A DNA stretch of 64,000 nucleotides from Ancylostoma caninum (GCA_037903475.1 JBAJFG010000421.1:1-64000), one strand, 5' to 3'. Counted from the stretch's first letter, positions 10,820-23,430 are shown. Program-made: numbers and translations. Notes: generated from the sequence alone by a model not told the origin.

Positions 10820-11734
10820 TAGTCAAGTGGAACGAATGCTGACCGATATCCATGCATGCCAGGAAGGTCAGACGAGGTCTGAATCTAATGAATTTGATAT
10901 TGGTGAGAACGGATGGATTCCGGCTGAACCACTCCCATAGAACAAACGTATCCAACTCTTAAGGTTACCTTAACATGATCATGCTGAAGGAAGTCAAAAC
11001 GATGAACGAGCTTGCTTCAGAGCTAAGCAGAAAGAGTGAAGTTCACCTACAAGCCTGTCCTAGTACTCAAGCTACTCAAGCACCATACTTAGAGCATGTT
11101 GAGGCCAACAATGCTCACACTACCTCTTCCGGAATTCTCCGTTAGCAGAGAGTTAGCTCCCAGTTAACGCTCACCGTTAGCTGCCAGTTTTAATAAATTT
11201 ACTACCAACTCTGGTTAGCTGTTTAAACGGTTACATTTAATATCTTATGTTACTGGTGTCCCTAATTTCTTAGTCCCCATAAGGCTCGTTCGAACGCATT
11301 CCTTTCCGATTTCGTCCTATGTATTTAGCGGGGAAGTATGCTCAGAGTGCGGTAATTAGATTTCCTAACCTGAGAACACCCAATTTTGGACTTGGTACGA
11401 GAACTATTTTCTAACAAAATAATCAAGAATTCTGTGGTTTCTGCCTGCTCCATTTCTGCAACATCTCATTGTATCTCAGCTAGCAACCGGCACTGCATTC
11501 TCCTTAATTTGATCGAGGACTGAGTGCAAGTAGCAACTCGACAATCTTGTTAGAAAAGTGTAGCTTTCATTTTCTTACCGTATAGGCAACTGCATGACGT
11601 AGTTATGAAAGCCTTACCTGCCCATAACCTCATTTAATATATCTTCTACGAATATCCTTATTAATTTTTTTACGTCGTCTGTACCCACTTTGAAACCTGC
11701 AGGGCAATTTATACTATTCAGACACACGCATCCA

Positions 11735-11960
11735 TTTGCAGAGGATTTTCCCCAAGGACCAGTCAATGAGTCATATATGTACATATATGACTATGTATAT
11801 GATATATGTACATCCTTAAGGAAAAAAGAACGGATTTGGCCTCCGTAAGGCCGCAAACGCGTGCGTTTGAGCTGCGTCAACGATGCGACCGGCCCAATCT
11901 CGAATCGTATAGACGCGCACGCGTCAAGCGCACGAATCTAGTATAAACTGGTCTATAAAC
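11735..11960 (+). repeat. Diverged interspersed repeat, copy 2
   Basis: Second copy of the 9985-10150 repeat. It carries an extra AT-rich insertion with inverted ATATGTACATATAT motifs at 11774-11812 between the GACCAGTCAA and AAACGCGTGCGT blocks. Confidence 0.6.
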
Positions 11961-14200
11961 ACACGCACGTCAAACGCGCCTAATATGTATAAATTGCCCT
12001 TATGTGCTAGACCTCTGCCATTATCGTTAGAAATCAAATGACTCCACAGGTAGAAGGTCCCCTGGCATGAAAACCCTGAAGCCACCTCATAGTGGGAGCC
12101 GGTAGAGCTCATAGAGTTTCTAGGAGTGATGAGTTCTTGAACTATCCGTACTGGCTACACTTCCATCATAAGATCATCCCTCCCCGATGAACATATCCTT
12201 CGACTAGCTTTATGGCATGTGAGGGTGTCTCACTGAAGTTAACGGCAAGGTCCCTTCAAAATGTCGTTTTTCCGATTTTCACTTCATTGGTCGCTCAGAG
12301 CGACGCCCTGGATGAAAACAATAGGAGAATTCTTGGGAAACTCCCACAACTCACGGTTTCTACCGACCAATTTTAGTACGGCGTATGCGGGTTTGCGGAG
12401 TACGTGCTTTCAGATGACTCCATACCGCGCGATTCACATGCTGTGTATTGGAGCGTCGTAGGACAAAATTCATACTGAAAACAGCACTGCTCCGTTCGAT
12501 GACGTGCGGTGTTTCCAGTATGTTTTCGTGAAACTGTTTGTCCATCGCTGCGCATTATGAATGCGCGCAGCCTTTGTTGGCTGGAGCACGTTTTCCCTTG
12601 GCTACAGCAATTCTCAAACGCTTGATTGCATATCTGGAGATAGAACTCACAGATAGCTCTCAAACTTGAATCGTGTGCCACACAGATGACATGGAGTCCA
12701 AAGAACAAAAAACTTGGATGGGCAAGGTTTTGGCCGGACCTTGTCTTCGAGGGGAATACTTGAAATAAAATTAACGGAAAATGTGTGCGGCAGTTGTGCT
12801 AGCTAAGACTACGACTAGTTCTTACGTCGTGGTAAAATCAAATACTCACTATTAGTAACAAACAACCTCTGCACATGTGCCTTTGCTTAGTTCCACCAAA
12901 ATTATTGAATCTCTACGCAATCTATAATATAAAGAACAAGCGCCTCTGAGTCTGAATCTACTGGACTGACTTAAAAAACGAATAAACAAAGTGCGCAGCT
13001 ACAAACCCCTACTTCAAGAAATTTCACCGTTTCCGCGAAGGTTCCCAGTGTTATGAAAGCAGTGCCACGGAATCAAACTCACAAATGATCATTTATGAAC
13101 GAGATCCTTTGACGCATTTCTACAAAAACAGTCTACTCACTCATTTCCCAGTGGACAGACGTCATACTCATTCGGGGGGGGGGGGGGGATGTCGTTACAC
13201 CTATAACATAGCCTACTCTTACTCTTTACGACGCTATTGAGGAAACAGTGAATGGTGGCGTCGAGAACTTTGGACCTGCACCAGTTCCCGGTGTGAAGGG
13301 AGTCGTTTGTTTCTGGGAATTTCTAGCTTACACTTCTTGCATTTCTGTAGAGTTGTTGCCAATAAACTACGTAGTGTAAGTGACGTAGGTGCAGTTCCTT
13401 GACTGCGCAAGTGCAGCCGTTCTTTCCGTGTCTTGGAGATTAGTTGGCTTCAGTTCATGGATAATGGAAAACTAGGTAGTTCCAATTATTTCGAGGTGAA
13501 CAGGTGCTCTGAAGTTTCCCTTCATTGGTTCTCGGACTAGAGTAGCCCAATGATGGACAGAGAGTTGGAACATCCTACTTAAGAAAAGCAGTTCAAGTCT
13601 TGATTCAACTCGAGCTCAGGGAATGAATGCAGAAAAGAATGGTGTCAAGAACACAGCAGTCAAACATCCTGGTGTTTTTACAATACCGGTTTCGAGGCTT
13701 GAACTAGACCGGAAGTGTTGCTCACCCAGGTCATGGACCCTTCATCAGTAGTTATATTCATTTGAGGTCACAATGAAAACCGAGCTACTGCTATCCTTCT
13801 TCTAAATATACTCCTGAACCGCTATAACGAATTCTGTTCTTCCTAGGATTTTTGCTGCATTGTGAAGATATAAGGAATATCTAAAAAGCTTTAAAAGTGT
13901 GAGAATTTTAATGGTTCTACAGGACTTTTGAGGATAGTACTTCATAAATTCAAATGATCCCATTAGAACAAAGCTAACGACATTTCCTGTATTTTTTTCT
14001 TGGAGTTTTTATAACTTAAGTAGACTAGAAGGAATTGCTCAGAAAGGAAAGAAACAGTGAGGAGAAATCTCCTAGCGAATTCCCTGCAGATGTCCTTGCT
14101 CATGTGCATAAGTTATTCCCATAAGTACTTTTTTCACGAGACATCAAAGTCAACGGGAATGGTAGTTTTTCCATAGTCTAGGTATTATAACTTATCAGTC
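11961..14200. other. No gene recognised
   Basis: Contains an unassigned minus frame at 12373-12708 (Cys-rich but without a known pattern) and a run of 15 G at 13174-13188. Nothing else is supportable. Confidence 0.3.
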
Positions 14201-14427
14201 ATTCTGGATTTAGGTGTCGGCCATTTGAGTAATAAAATTCATCCCAGTCAAAGAACATATCTAACACATAGGCTTCATCTTAAAAGCTGTACACTAATAA
14301 TCGATGAACCGTTAACCGGGGATGAGATGCAGATAAGCGAGATACACAGAAAAACAAGTGAAGAGGTAATTAAGGTACAAGAGAAAGGCGGTACTTCCGG
14401 TTCATTCACAACCGCCTCATGGAAAGG

Positions 14428-14712
14428 TCAACGCACTCCGACCTGTGCCTGCCCTGTGGGCTTTCCAGCGATGTTTTGCTTATTTGATAAAGGAAGGCGA
14501 AACAAGAGCACATGTCGTTCTGGCCCGTGGATCATGTAATGAACCCACCCCGGCGACTGCTGAATTCCTAGACTTCGCCACTCTGTCTCTGACATCAGAC
14601 GATTTTTCGGTATCAGCTTTGCCACCTCCTTTGTTACGTGGACATGTCTATATTCGTACTCATCGTCCTCGTATTTGTTAGGATAGTAAAAGTCGTTGGA
14701 ACCAGTAGTCAT
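14428..14712 (-). CDS. cks-1: CKS1-family cyclin-dependent kinase subunit, intronless retrocopy
   Basis: A complete 94-codon frame, normal in length for a nematode CKS-1. CKS proteins bind CDKs and use an anion pocket to dock phosphorylated substrates in cell-cycle control. The whole fold is present: [20 protein letters not shown], then [30 protein letters not shown], and HVLLFRLPL. Pocket residues equivalent to human Lys11, Arg20, Ser51 and Trp54 are kept (K13, R22, S53, W56), but the equivalent of Arg71 is Leu73 (codon CTT). The frame has no intron and is preceded at 5 nt by a near-perfect SL1 leader, so it is a reverse-transcribed copy of a mature trans-spliced mRNA. No poly(A) tract or target duplication could be found by eye. 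The open frame shows the copy is either young or still under selection; whether it is expressed is unknown. Confidence 0.93.
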   Translation of the reverse strand: MTTGSNDFYYPNKYEDDEYEYRHVHVTKEVAKLIPKNRLMSETEWRSLGIQQSPGWVHYMIHGPERHVLLFRLPLSNKQNIAGKPTGQAQVGVR

Positions 14713-14717
14713 AGCTT

Positions 14718-14739
14718 CTCAAAATTGGGTAATTAAACC
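14718..14739 (-). other. Genomic copy of the SL1 spliced leader (retrocopy 5' end)
   Basis: Read on the minus strand, these 22 bases match nematode SL1 at 21 positions, beginning GGTTTAATTACCCAA; the one difference is G to T at leader position 16. The leader is followed by a 5-nt untranslated segment and the CKS1 start codon. In a native gene the leader is never adjacent in DNA, because it is spliced on from a separate SL RNA. The arrangement therefore records reverse transcription of a full-length, capped-end mRNA. Confidence 0.93.
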
Positions 14740-16379
14740 ATTTCACGCTTCATGAGTAGAAAATTAATTATCCGAGGTTGTTTTGTTGTTGGCGCGGTGG
14801 AACATTGATGTGTGAATTTGATTCAATCTAGATTTCCCTCGTTCCTCTTCACTAATACTCTCTTAGCATATTTTCTCACCATTAACTTCAGCACAATCCC
14901 AACGGCGGCTTCTGTTCCCTGGCCAAACATCAGCTGTACAGTCTCATAACTGAGGTAAACCCTAGAATATTATTGTGGTTTTCCTAGCACAATATCGCTG
15001 GTTTTCAATCCTAGACAGTGCGGCTCCTTTTCCCATTTTTACTCTCTGAAGCGAAAATATTTCAAAATTTTGCTCAGAAAAAAAAAACAACATTTCCTCT
15101 GGGGAGCGTCTCAACTGTGAATAGAACGAAATCATTATGAAAGTGTTAAACATGAAGAAATTCAACATGATTTTGTTCCTCATCTCCAGACGTCTACTAG
15201 TCACAGGTCATATGACTGCTTCTTTTCGAAATTCACTCACTGGAAGTGGTATGACGACTAGTTTTTCGAACATTTTATGCAGAAACGTGGGCGAATAATC
15301 ACTGTTTTAGCTTTTTTGAAAACATGACGAGAGAAATTTCAGCAGTTTAAGCTCATGACTGGAAAGTTCTTCTTTGTAGAAAATATTCCATTAGCCAGCA
15401 GTACGAACCAATCTAATTTGCATACTAGCGGTGAATTACATTGTGGATACGCTTCAGATATAATTTACGCCAGCTATGTTCTTGCATAGCTCACATGACT
15501 ACTTAGGTTTCATAATTGTTTCCTACTATGTAGACCCTACTGTGCTTCGGTACGTAGACTAGTTGGTGAGAGTCGATCCGGGATGGTCTAATGTGGAATT
15601 TTGATGACGGATATCATGACAGGAAACTAGTGCACCGATATATTCTGTGCCCCTGAAGAAGAAAAAAAAAACTCTTATGTACGAGTGGCATGAAATCTCA
15701 TGCCCTCTATTTGAGAGTACATAGTTGACCTAAGGAATATGCTGTCAAATAGCCTTTCTTTGAAAAATTTTTCTTATCAAAAAACTGAGAAGCCGCGTTT
15801 TTCTTTCTTGAAGCCAAATAGACGCGTTTTCCTGGAAGTTTTTTTCTTTAATCAATGTTTTATAAGAGGGTGAGGGCATGGAGATCTCAAGACAACTCGT
15901 CCACTTCAGGATAACTCTGCCAACTTAATTTTTTTTGGGTACTCTAGAGGCAACCTGAACCCCTCGAGCGATCTTATCAACAGCAGCGTACTCTCCATAA
16001 AGACTGTGAACGAGCTGCACCACTCTGAGCTTGGATCGGGACAAAGGTCAAAAATTGTCGGAAGTGAAATTAATTTTGCCGGCTGGTACTCCTACGTATT
16101 TCGAGTGAGTAAAATCAATTTTTTTTGAAGATTGGAGGTACTCATATAGATAGAAAAGCCGTTTTGAATGCCTACAAACGCTTGACCCTTCATGAGAAGT
16201 GCGAGGGATTATTAACAAGCAGAAGAGCGAGAATTTATTTGATGACCCAATGCTTTGTAGAAGGTTTTCACACACTCGCAAAATGCCTAGGAACAAGAAA
16301 AAACCGCCCTCAAAATAGAAGTCTCTGCAGTTTTTTTTTGGCTCGATTGCTCGCTCGATCGCCTTCATATTGCAGAGAA
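14740..16379. other. No gene recognised
   Basis: Includes a minus frame at 14962-15204 with a hydrophobic N-terminal stretch but no other support. No upstream promoter for the CKS1 retrocopy can be recognised. Confidence 0.3.
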
Positions 16380-16946
16380 CCAGACGGCATACGCGGCTTC
16401 ACTCGGGTGTTTTGCTACCCTGGCTGAGAACAACTGCTATTGCCGATAAATTTATTAAAATGCCCATAATTCTGGTGATCAGCACATTAGTAAATCTCAA
16501 GTGACCTTTTCCCACCGACCCGTGAGCGCGAAGTCAGCAAAGTTATTTCGATGACACCGAATCGATGTGTTCGTGCGAAATAATCGTCATATTCATAATC
16601 AACGTATCGAGGAACCCCAGTAGACATCCCCTCACCACCCCATGATGTAGAAAAGCAAAAAATCAATCAAGTCGATGGATCGATATTTTTGTGCAAAACG
16701 GTTATCATATCCGTTTTCAGCGTAGAAACTCAAGTATGTAGACATGTTCCTACCGTCCCATGGGCAAATATAGCAAAAATTCAATAAAATCGATAATCTC
16801 AGGTGAAAAGTAGACAAGAGCCTCCGCCGTATATTGAAGGATAAGTATGCAAAATTTGGTCCCGATCGGTTCCTCCTCCGCGATTTCAATAGGTAACATA
16901 CAAACCAACGTACATACATACAGGCATTCACTTTTATATGCAGAGA
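16380..16946 (-). mobile_element. Non-autonomous Helitron, short copy
   Basis: On the minus strand the element begins TCTCTGCATATAAAAGTGAA after an A (16947) and ends with a CACCCGAGTGAAGCCGCGT hairpin followed by CTGG and then T (16379). TC at the 5' end, a 3' hairpin plus CTRR, and insertion between A and T are the Helitron hallmarks. The interior aligns along its length with the larger copy at 30721-31691, including the AAATTTGGTCCCGATCGGTT block. It has no Rep/helicase coding. Confidence 0.85.
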
Positions 16947-19900
16947 TTTCCATTACTCCCAGAAAAACATCAGAGAAAGAAAAAGGGAAAATTTTACAAT
17001 TCTGTCAGTAAAAATAATTAATTATTGAAAGGCAAGGCAGCTAAATGTAAGGAAGCCAAAAAGAAACACAACATCGAAGCAAAACGTGTTCAAAGTCAGT
17101 GATTCCCTTTGGAGACTGGTGTCGCTCACTGATTGATGTTGTGAGTATTTATTGAGGCAAAGCTCTTCATGAATTCTGTTGACAGCTGATATAGTGTCAG
17201 TTCAACAATTGTCTAGCATCGCATAAGTATTGTTAAGAAATGTCTGTAGATTCCGCTAATTTGCATCTCAACGGAGGAAAACACCATCGATTCATATGAT
17301 AAGCACTTGGTCCATTTGTTCGTTTCTAATTTTCTTTTGTTTAACTGTTTTCCACTGATGATGTCATGGCGGAAAGAAAGGGTGAACGAGGGACTAGCTG
17401 GAAACACGAGACATCTCTAAATACCAGAGTTCTTTGCGTAAAAAATGCTAAATTTCTAACCATAAAGATCTAATATACAGTCGCGGTCAAAAGTATTGCA
17501 ACAACTGGTTTTTCGAGTATAACTGTTTGAGGGATACTTCAATTCGTGCAATTCCAAATATATATTATGGCGTTAACGATCGAAAATTGCACGCCGTATT
17601 TCTTTCCTAAATAGGAAGAGCTAGAGCATTTTTACAAGCACAAAATTAATTTTCTCACGTACACTCAATTTCATGGTAGGTTCAAAACTATAGTTTATTG
17701 AACTTCTACGCGCAGAAACTATAAAGATAGATGAATAATGTTTCCTAACTGGTTTTCCATGCTATCATCAACCGTTCGATGGTCCATATTGTATTCATCC
17801 TCGTATCTCGTAATGGGCCCGGCGATGAGGGGCGGGACAGATCTGCCTTATGCTGGAAATGTTATGCACTGGTCAGAATGATGCTGTAAGCCATATTAGG
17901 CAATCATTATTCTCTTTCCTCACTTCGCTCACTCACATTTTGTACGCTGGAAAATTATTCCACTGAAGATTGACGTTTATTGAGCCTGAATGCCCACAAC
18001 TTATGCGAGCGTTAACTTCAAGCAAATACAAAATGCTTTTATTTGAAAATCCAATATGCAGTAGTCGTAGGACAATGGGGCTGGTACGTTTCATCCACTC
18101 AGATTTTCCTGTTAGTGCTCAGTTCTACCCCATGGATCTATTTCTCATTCAGAGACTGATTTTCATCCACTTGCATACTAAATAGTAGGCTGCCTCTAGA
18201 CAGACAGTACTCATTCGCTAATAAAAGTCACAGCTGGCAAAATCTGGAGTGTGCTGAACAGAAGATTCGAGATTCTTCACATTACTGGAATTAATCTGTA
18301 CTTACTTGACCAGGTCAGTCAAATACCTGGTGGAATTCTAATCCAAACCGTTTCATAGCGCCGAAAAGAGAGATTTTTAAACGCTAGGGAAAGGTAGGCG
18401 AGGCGTATGCGGACTCTTTATTCCATTGATAAAAACCAACCGAAAGCAGGGCATCTTCTCTGCGTTTTGGGGTCTGATGTGGTGGCGGAATAGAAAAGTT
18501 CGCGAGTGCGCTTTCGTTGATTTATTTCTAGAGATACATTGTAAATATGTACAAGCCAACAACTTCAGAAGAGCGCCGGTACTAGACATTTCTGATTGTG
18601 CAGGCAACGAAAACACACTCAACTATCAAAGTACTTCCAGAGCGTGAATTTTTTCAATAGACTTATAAATCTATTTGAATGGCGCGTAGTGGTCCGGCTC
18701 TTTTATTTTCCTTCTTGTGATCACAGAGCTTGTGGAAAATTTACTCCGTCTATTACCATAACTTCATGGGCGGTCTGAGCCCTGAATGTTGCTGATTTGG
18801 GGAACGTTGAAGTCGGTCGCATGACAGGTATAGGATACCAGAACATTTTTTTCTCTTCTCATCTTCCAAGAAACTTCTCAGCGGTAAAATGTGTGAGTCA
18901 AACCCTTTCTCGTTCCTTATTCGAGCTTATGTCTTTAGAATTTGCTCTGAAATCCATTGAATCCTCCCTCACAGATAAATTGTAAACTGGCCGAGATCAC
19001 GAGGTCGCTTCGCGGTTCATACTTCGTCAACGCTGAAGTATACTGTAGTAAATTAACCTATATCGTAATGAGCATGAACTATGCATTGTTCCGGAGTCGA
19101 GGAAAAAAAGCTTAGACGAATTTTCATTCTCTTAACGTAGAGAGGAAGAGATAGCGCTAACATGCCGCATGATTATGTCTAACGTAGAATTTTGTTTAAT
19201 AGTAATAATGATGTACGCATTGCTGGGCGCCAACGATTAGTAATTGCAATTCTATTGGCTCTAATGATCCATTAATGAAATCTAAACCTAATCCCATGAA
19301 ATACATGTAGCTAAGCTTCTACTATAATCCGAAACAACTTTATTTGCTGCCATTTAAAGCTTCTCGGACCATCAAAGACGTCAATACGGTTTTAGCTCAT
19401 TTCGCTTCTAGAAAAATCTAGAAAGGAAAAAAGTGTAGAAAACGCTATTAAAGAATATTTAACGGGGTAAATGCATGATGTTGGTGTTCCACACCATATT
19501 CTTAACGTACTTTCAATTTGTTTTTTAGTTTGACGTATCACCCTCATGTCACGTCGTTTCTGAAAAAATTGAATAAGATTAGTTCTCATACTACTGTAGA
19601 CCAATAAATTGTGACGAAAGAAGAAAAATATTTAATTTGTTGCCGGTTCGAAGATGAGGAAAAAGCAAAACTACGGCTAATACAGTTACCTTGTGGTAAA
19701 GTCAGTCCACTGAATCGGTCATTGCGAGAAAGTCCTTCATTAAGGAGGGAGTGCCCAGCACGTCAAGCCAGATGTGTATGAATGACTCCCGGGGGGGGGG
19801 GGGGCTTTCTACTGTCTCCGCATTGTTTCATCCATGTTTCTTCTAAATTCACTGCTTTCAACTCCATGAACTTTTTGAACTACATATTTCCCATAAGCCT

Positions 19901-20072
19901 TCCATTGGCCGTGAACTTGCCCTCACCTCACCATTACCTCGATTTTCATTGCGACATGGTTTGCTCTATGTATCCTGCACTATGGCGGTTGTAATCTCAG
20001 GGTGCACCACCATGGTAACAGAAAACAGTAATGAAATCAGGTAGAGTACAAATGAACTCCATTGATGGATGT
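16947..20072. other. No gene recognised; Tc1-type end at 17478-17560 and poly-G at 19791-19804
   Basis: Short frames on both strands at 18377-18647 are mutually exclusive shadows without known motifs. Aside from the simple and transposon remnants named here, nothing is supportable. Confidence 0.3.
17478..17560. repeat. Tc1-type transposon end
   Basis: ACAGTCGCGGTCAAAAGT followed by ATTGCAACA is the classical start of Tc1-like inverted repeats. A TA precedes it. No matching opposite end or transposase was found nearby. Confidence 0.65.
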
Positions 20073-20609
20073 TATAGGGGTATCAAAAAGTTTCCGGCCC
20101 TCGTTCTATTCCATCCCTTTTTCCTCAGAACTCCAAGTGCAGTAGTGTAGCCTGAAGTCCTTAAAGCCACCATGCCAAGTTCCATATTTTCAAGCTGACT
20201 CGTTCAAAAACGATGGCGCTTTTTTCTAGCCTAACCGCAGTGTATTTCACATGTTTTTCGACAGCGCACCCCTCCACAGATTAAGGATTGCGGTTGCTGC
20301 CACACTGGAATGCGGATTTGAATAGGCGAATCACACATCCTATAGTCCGGCCCTGGCTTCCAGCAACTGCTATCCGCCGGGAAATGTGGAATAACATCTT
20401 CGAGCAATGAGATTCAGGATCGAAAATGAGCTCAAGTCGGCTTTTGGAATATGCTCTGCCTCATGCGATAAAAAGCGCTACTTTTAAGGAATTGAAATTG
20501 AGCTAAGAAAAGTGCGTGAGTGTTTCAGGGACCTATATTTTATGCGAAATTTTGTGGCTGTAGAGATTTTGGAAGTAGTCTAGGACGGAAACTTTTTGAT
20601 ACCCCTATA
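20073..20609. mobile_element. Tc1/mariner-type MITE with perfect 24-bp inverted ends
   Basis: TATAGGGGTATCAAAAAGTT at the left is repeated exactly in inverse at the right, extending to 24 bp. The TA at both outer edges fits a TA target duplication. The 490-bp interior contains no long frame or transposase motif, so it is non-autonomous. Confidence 0.88.
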
Positions 20610-21674
20610 CTAGTCCTCTGAAATTCCATCTGGAATGAAAACAGAATAAGCTTTTGTTAATCGCATCTAGCCCGATCGCCAACTCAAGCCCTCCAAAAAT
20701 TTGATAACTTAAACAATTTTTACGAATTAGTTATGAGGTTGTCTCATTAATGGCGCCACATTTGCTTGTTATCGTCTTTAATCCTAGTTCACGTTGCGGC
20801 ATGCTTGCCTTCTCCAGAATCTGGAAGGATGAAGAAGCGCTTGTTGTGGGCGTTTGTCTAAATGTGATTCACAGCAGGAATGTCTTCCTACCCTGATTAG
20901 ATGAGTGTTCTTTACAGCCGTACGTCGCACTTGATTCCTTGGACAAATAGATAATAGCGGCGACTGCGAGCTGAATCAAGGCAGTAAATGACTAAAAGCA
21001 CCCTTAATTACGTATAATATTCCTGCAAGATTGAGAACCACTCTCTACAGTTCATCTCTAGATCCTTTTCATAGAATAGAGTCACAATGCATCCAGGGCT
21101 TGCATGCCGCAATTCGAAACTTTAGCGTTGGGAGAGTTATCCTAATTCATAGTCATTTTGAGGTGGTTCATTGGGAAATCGTAGACTTGTAATGTCATGA
21201 ATGGATTTTTGTGGATACTCAGAAATTTTGGCTAGAAAGCTGCATGAAATTCCCTGACCAACACATTAGTTCGGCATTTTCCTATCCTTTCATTGCTCGC
21301 ATTATAACATGTCTTTTCTGGTATGTTGTTTCTTCTACAAGTTTGACAACATTACTCGTTCCAAAGAAAGATCTACCTCTTGCATAGCTTGAACTGGGCG
21401 TGTATAATCGTGAGCGAAAACGGGGCGTGGTACAGTTATGCGATTGGTTCGTTCAATCCTCCTCCCGCCCCAAACGGTTGACTCGTTCTCTTCGCGCGCG
21501 ATTCCACTATACATGACAATGCTAGATTTGAATGCGATAGAGGACGAATTAATCGTGGAGGGCGGAAAGTCTCCGCCTCCTTTCCCCCACGATGATACAA
21601 ATCCGCTTAAACCCGCAATCCCTCTCCTCTTTCAGCTAATTATGTCAATAACAAGTGATGCCACTTAGTTACAG
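20610..21674. other. No gene recognised
   Basis: Only a 76-codon frame at 21438-21668 without known motifs. Confidence 0.3.
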
Positions 21675-21826
21675 AGAACTTCAAACGGACGCAGACAAGG
21701 GTCAAGACCGCGGCGCGGCTCTCTTGGGCAGAGTCACGGGAGCTCAGCATAGTGTGCGCCTGCGTCTCTGCCCAAGAGAGCCGCGCCGCGGTTTCGACTC
21801 CTGTCTACGTACGTTTGGAGTTTCCT
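21675..21826. repeat. GC-rich hairpin repeat, copy 1
   Basis: A 27-bp perfect inverted pair (21707-21733 and 21766-21792; core ACCGCGGCGCGGCTCTC) encloses a 32-bp loop, and weaker pairing extends the arms to roughly 58 bp. The G+C content is far above the surroundings. A second copy lies at 44480-44625 with the same loop motif GAGCTCAGCATA. Confidence 0.88.
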
Positions 21827-21829
21827 ATA

Positions 21830-23430
21830 CCTGTTCTTGCTATTCTCTGCTCAAACACCAAGGGAATGGTGCCTTCAGGTATCCGAACGACGTTCACGCC
21901 CCGGCTGGGTACGCATGGGAATTATGACCATTTCCCTAGGTGGTACTCGTTCTTATCCACAGCTCGAAAGTAATGTACATTACAAACGTGATTCAAATCA
22001 CACCTTAGTTATTTGGGTCATGATAAGCGACAGGATAAGATTTGAGCAGGTCATTTAGATTTCAGCATCACAGAGGGGTCTTTTTGTAGATGTTCCCTGT
22101 GAGCACTCTTCCGGGCTCTCACTTTTGCAGGCATGTTGTCAATGACAATAGCATAATAATCTAACGGTAATGTTGTTATACTACCATTCTTCGGTTCAGC
22201 TGATTTTGATCAAGCAACCTTGAGTGCATATCAATAAGTAAATAAATGTTAGTGAGCAGATCTCTAATCCACCTGGTTTTGAAACCTCGAATTTTGCGTC
22301 GCCCTCGAAAAGTGATTGTAAAATTTACGGCCATGAAAGAAGATATTTAATTCGGTTTACCTCGTGATTACGTGTCTTTCGTTCTGTACCGCTAGCGGCA
22401 ATAGTTCCCTTTTATTATAATACTTTGTGTTAATGAGTGCTCGAATATTTTATTATCCTCAAGTGCAATATCATTGCTATGATCGCTAATAAAGTGTTGT
22501 GTCTCGGCGCCGCCCATGTCTCAGATGAATGCGTGGTACGTGGTATGCGTGGATGAGTGTCTAGCAGTTATGTGGCACTGGTTCATCACCCTCTGTATTC
22601 CTTGTCTAAAACCAATAACGATGGAGAAAGAAAGCGTTTCTAGCAAAGATTCAGCAGCTTCCTTTTCCATTTGAAAAGCGTGCTGCACTTTGCTTAGTGA
22701 AGAGAGTGTCGACTGACTTTGTTTTGAGAGACTCTCGCTATGCATTGAACTCTCTATATTAGGTCCCCGATTCTCCGCCATGCTCTTCTTCAATTCTTGC
22801 ATACTACGTTGATTCATTCCTCTCTTGATTCCTTTTTGAAGTGTGCTACTAAGTACCTTAATTCCTGCTGTTATGCTCATGGAAGTACCCAAACACGGCA
22901 CGAAATTGGGTGGTTTGGTTGCCACTGTCGACACACTACACGTCTTTCCCCCAATTTCTCATATATGTATGTATGTGCTGGCATATCTTTCGTTTTATAA
23001 GCCCTCAACTTTGCATGGTTAACCGGAGTTTCATGTGAACAATTTTAAGCAGTTACTCCTCCGTTCACTGTTCCTGCTCCCCAGATGTTGATCCCCTCCA
23101 GTAGTAGGCTTTATATTTTCAGAAAAAAGGCAGAGTTAATTCTGCCCATGAGGTAATCGTTTAAAGTCCTCAAGAAGATAGAGGGGTTCCGTGACTTCAG
23201 AAACGCGGCGGAGCCTAAGCGATGGATGTGGGACAGCTACTACTAAGGGAGTCGAGTAGGTTTCGACGCGATTCTGGGGCCGCAAAGTATAAAACCTCAC
23301 CTGCAGTCCGTCTATCTTTTCGTTATGTACTGTGCTTAGCTACGCTACATTTTTGTCACATCCTTCCTCTTCCGCTCACGTTGCATATCTCAGCTCTTCA
23401 CATTGTGCTCTTAAACCGATGCAAAGTGTA
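21830..23430. other. Region upstream of srsx-like gene 1
   Basis: Apart from the minus-strand frame at 22521-22934, annotated separately, no gene or known repeat is recognised here. Confidence 0.3.
22521..22934 (-). CDS. Candidate coding frame, unrecognised Ser-rich helical protein
   Basis: A 137-codon open frame with a TAGIKVLSSTLQKGIKRGMN helix-like stretch and a Ser/Gln/Glu-rich centre (ESLSKQSQSTLSSLSKVQ). There is no signal peptide or recognised domain. A possible acceptor (TCGACAG) lies at the beginning. It sits head-to-head with srsx-like gene 1. It could be a small gene, an exon or a chance frame. Confidence 0.3.
   Translation of the reverse strand: MSTVATKPPNFVPCLGTSMSITAGIKVLSSTLQKGIKRGMNQRSMQELKKSMAENRGPNIESSMHSESLSKQSQSTLSSLSKVQHAFQMEKEAAESLLETLSFSIVIGFRQGIQRVMNQCHITARHSSTHTTYHAFI

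Noticed and set aside
12541..12575. GCGCATTATGAATGCGC hairpin as a regulatory RNA element
   Set aside because: Too short and isolated, with no conserved context.
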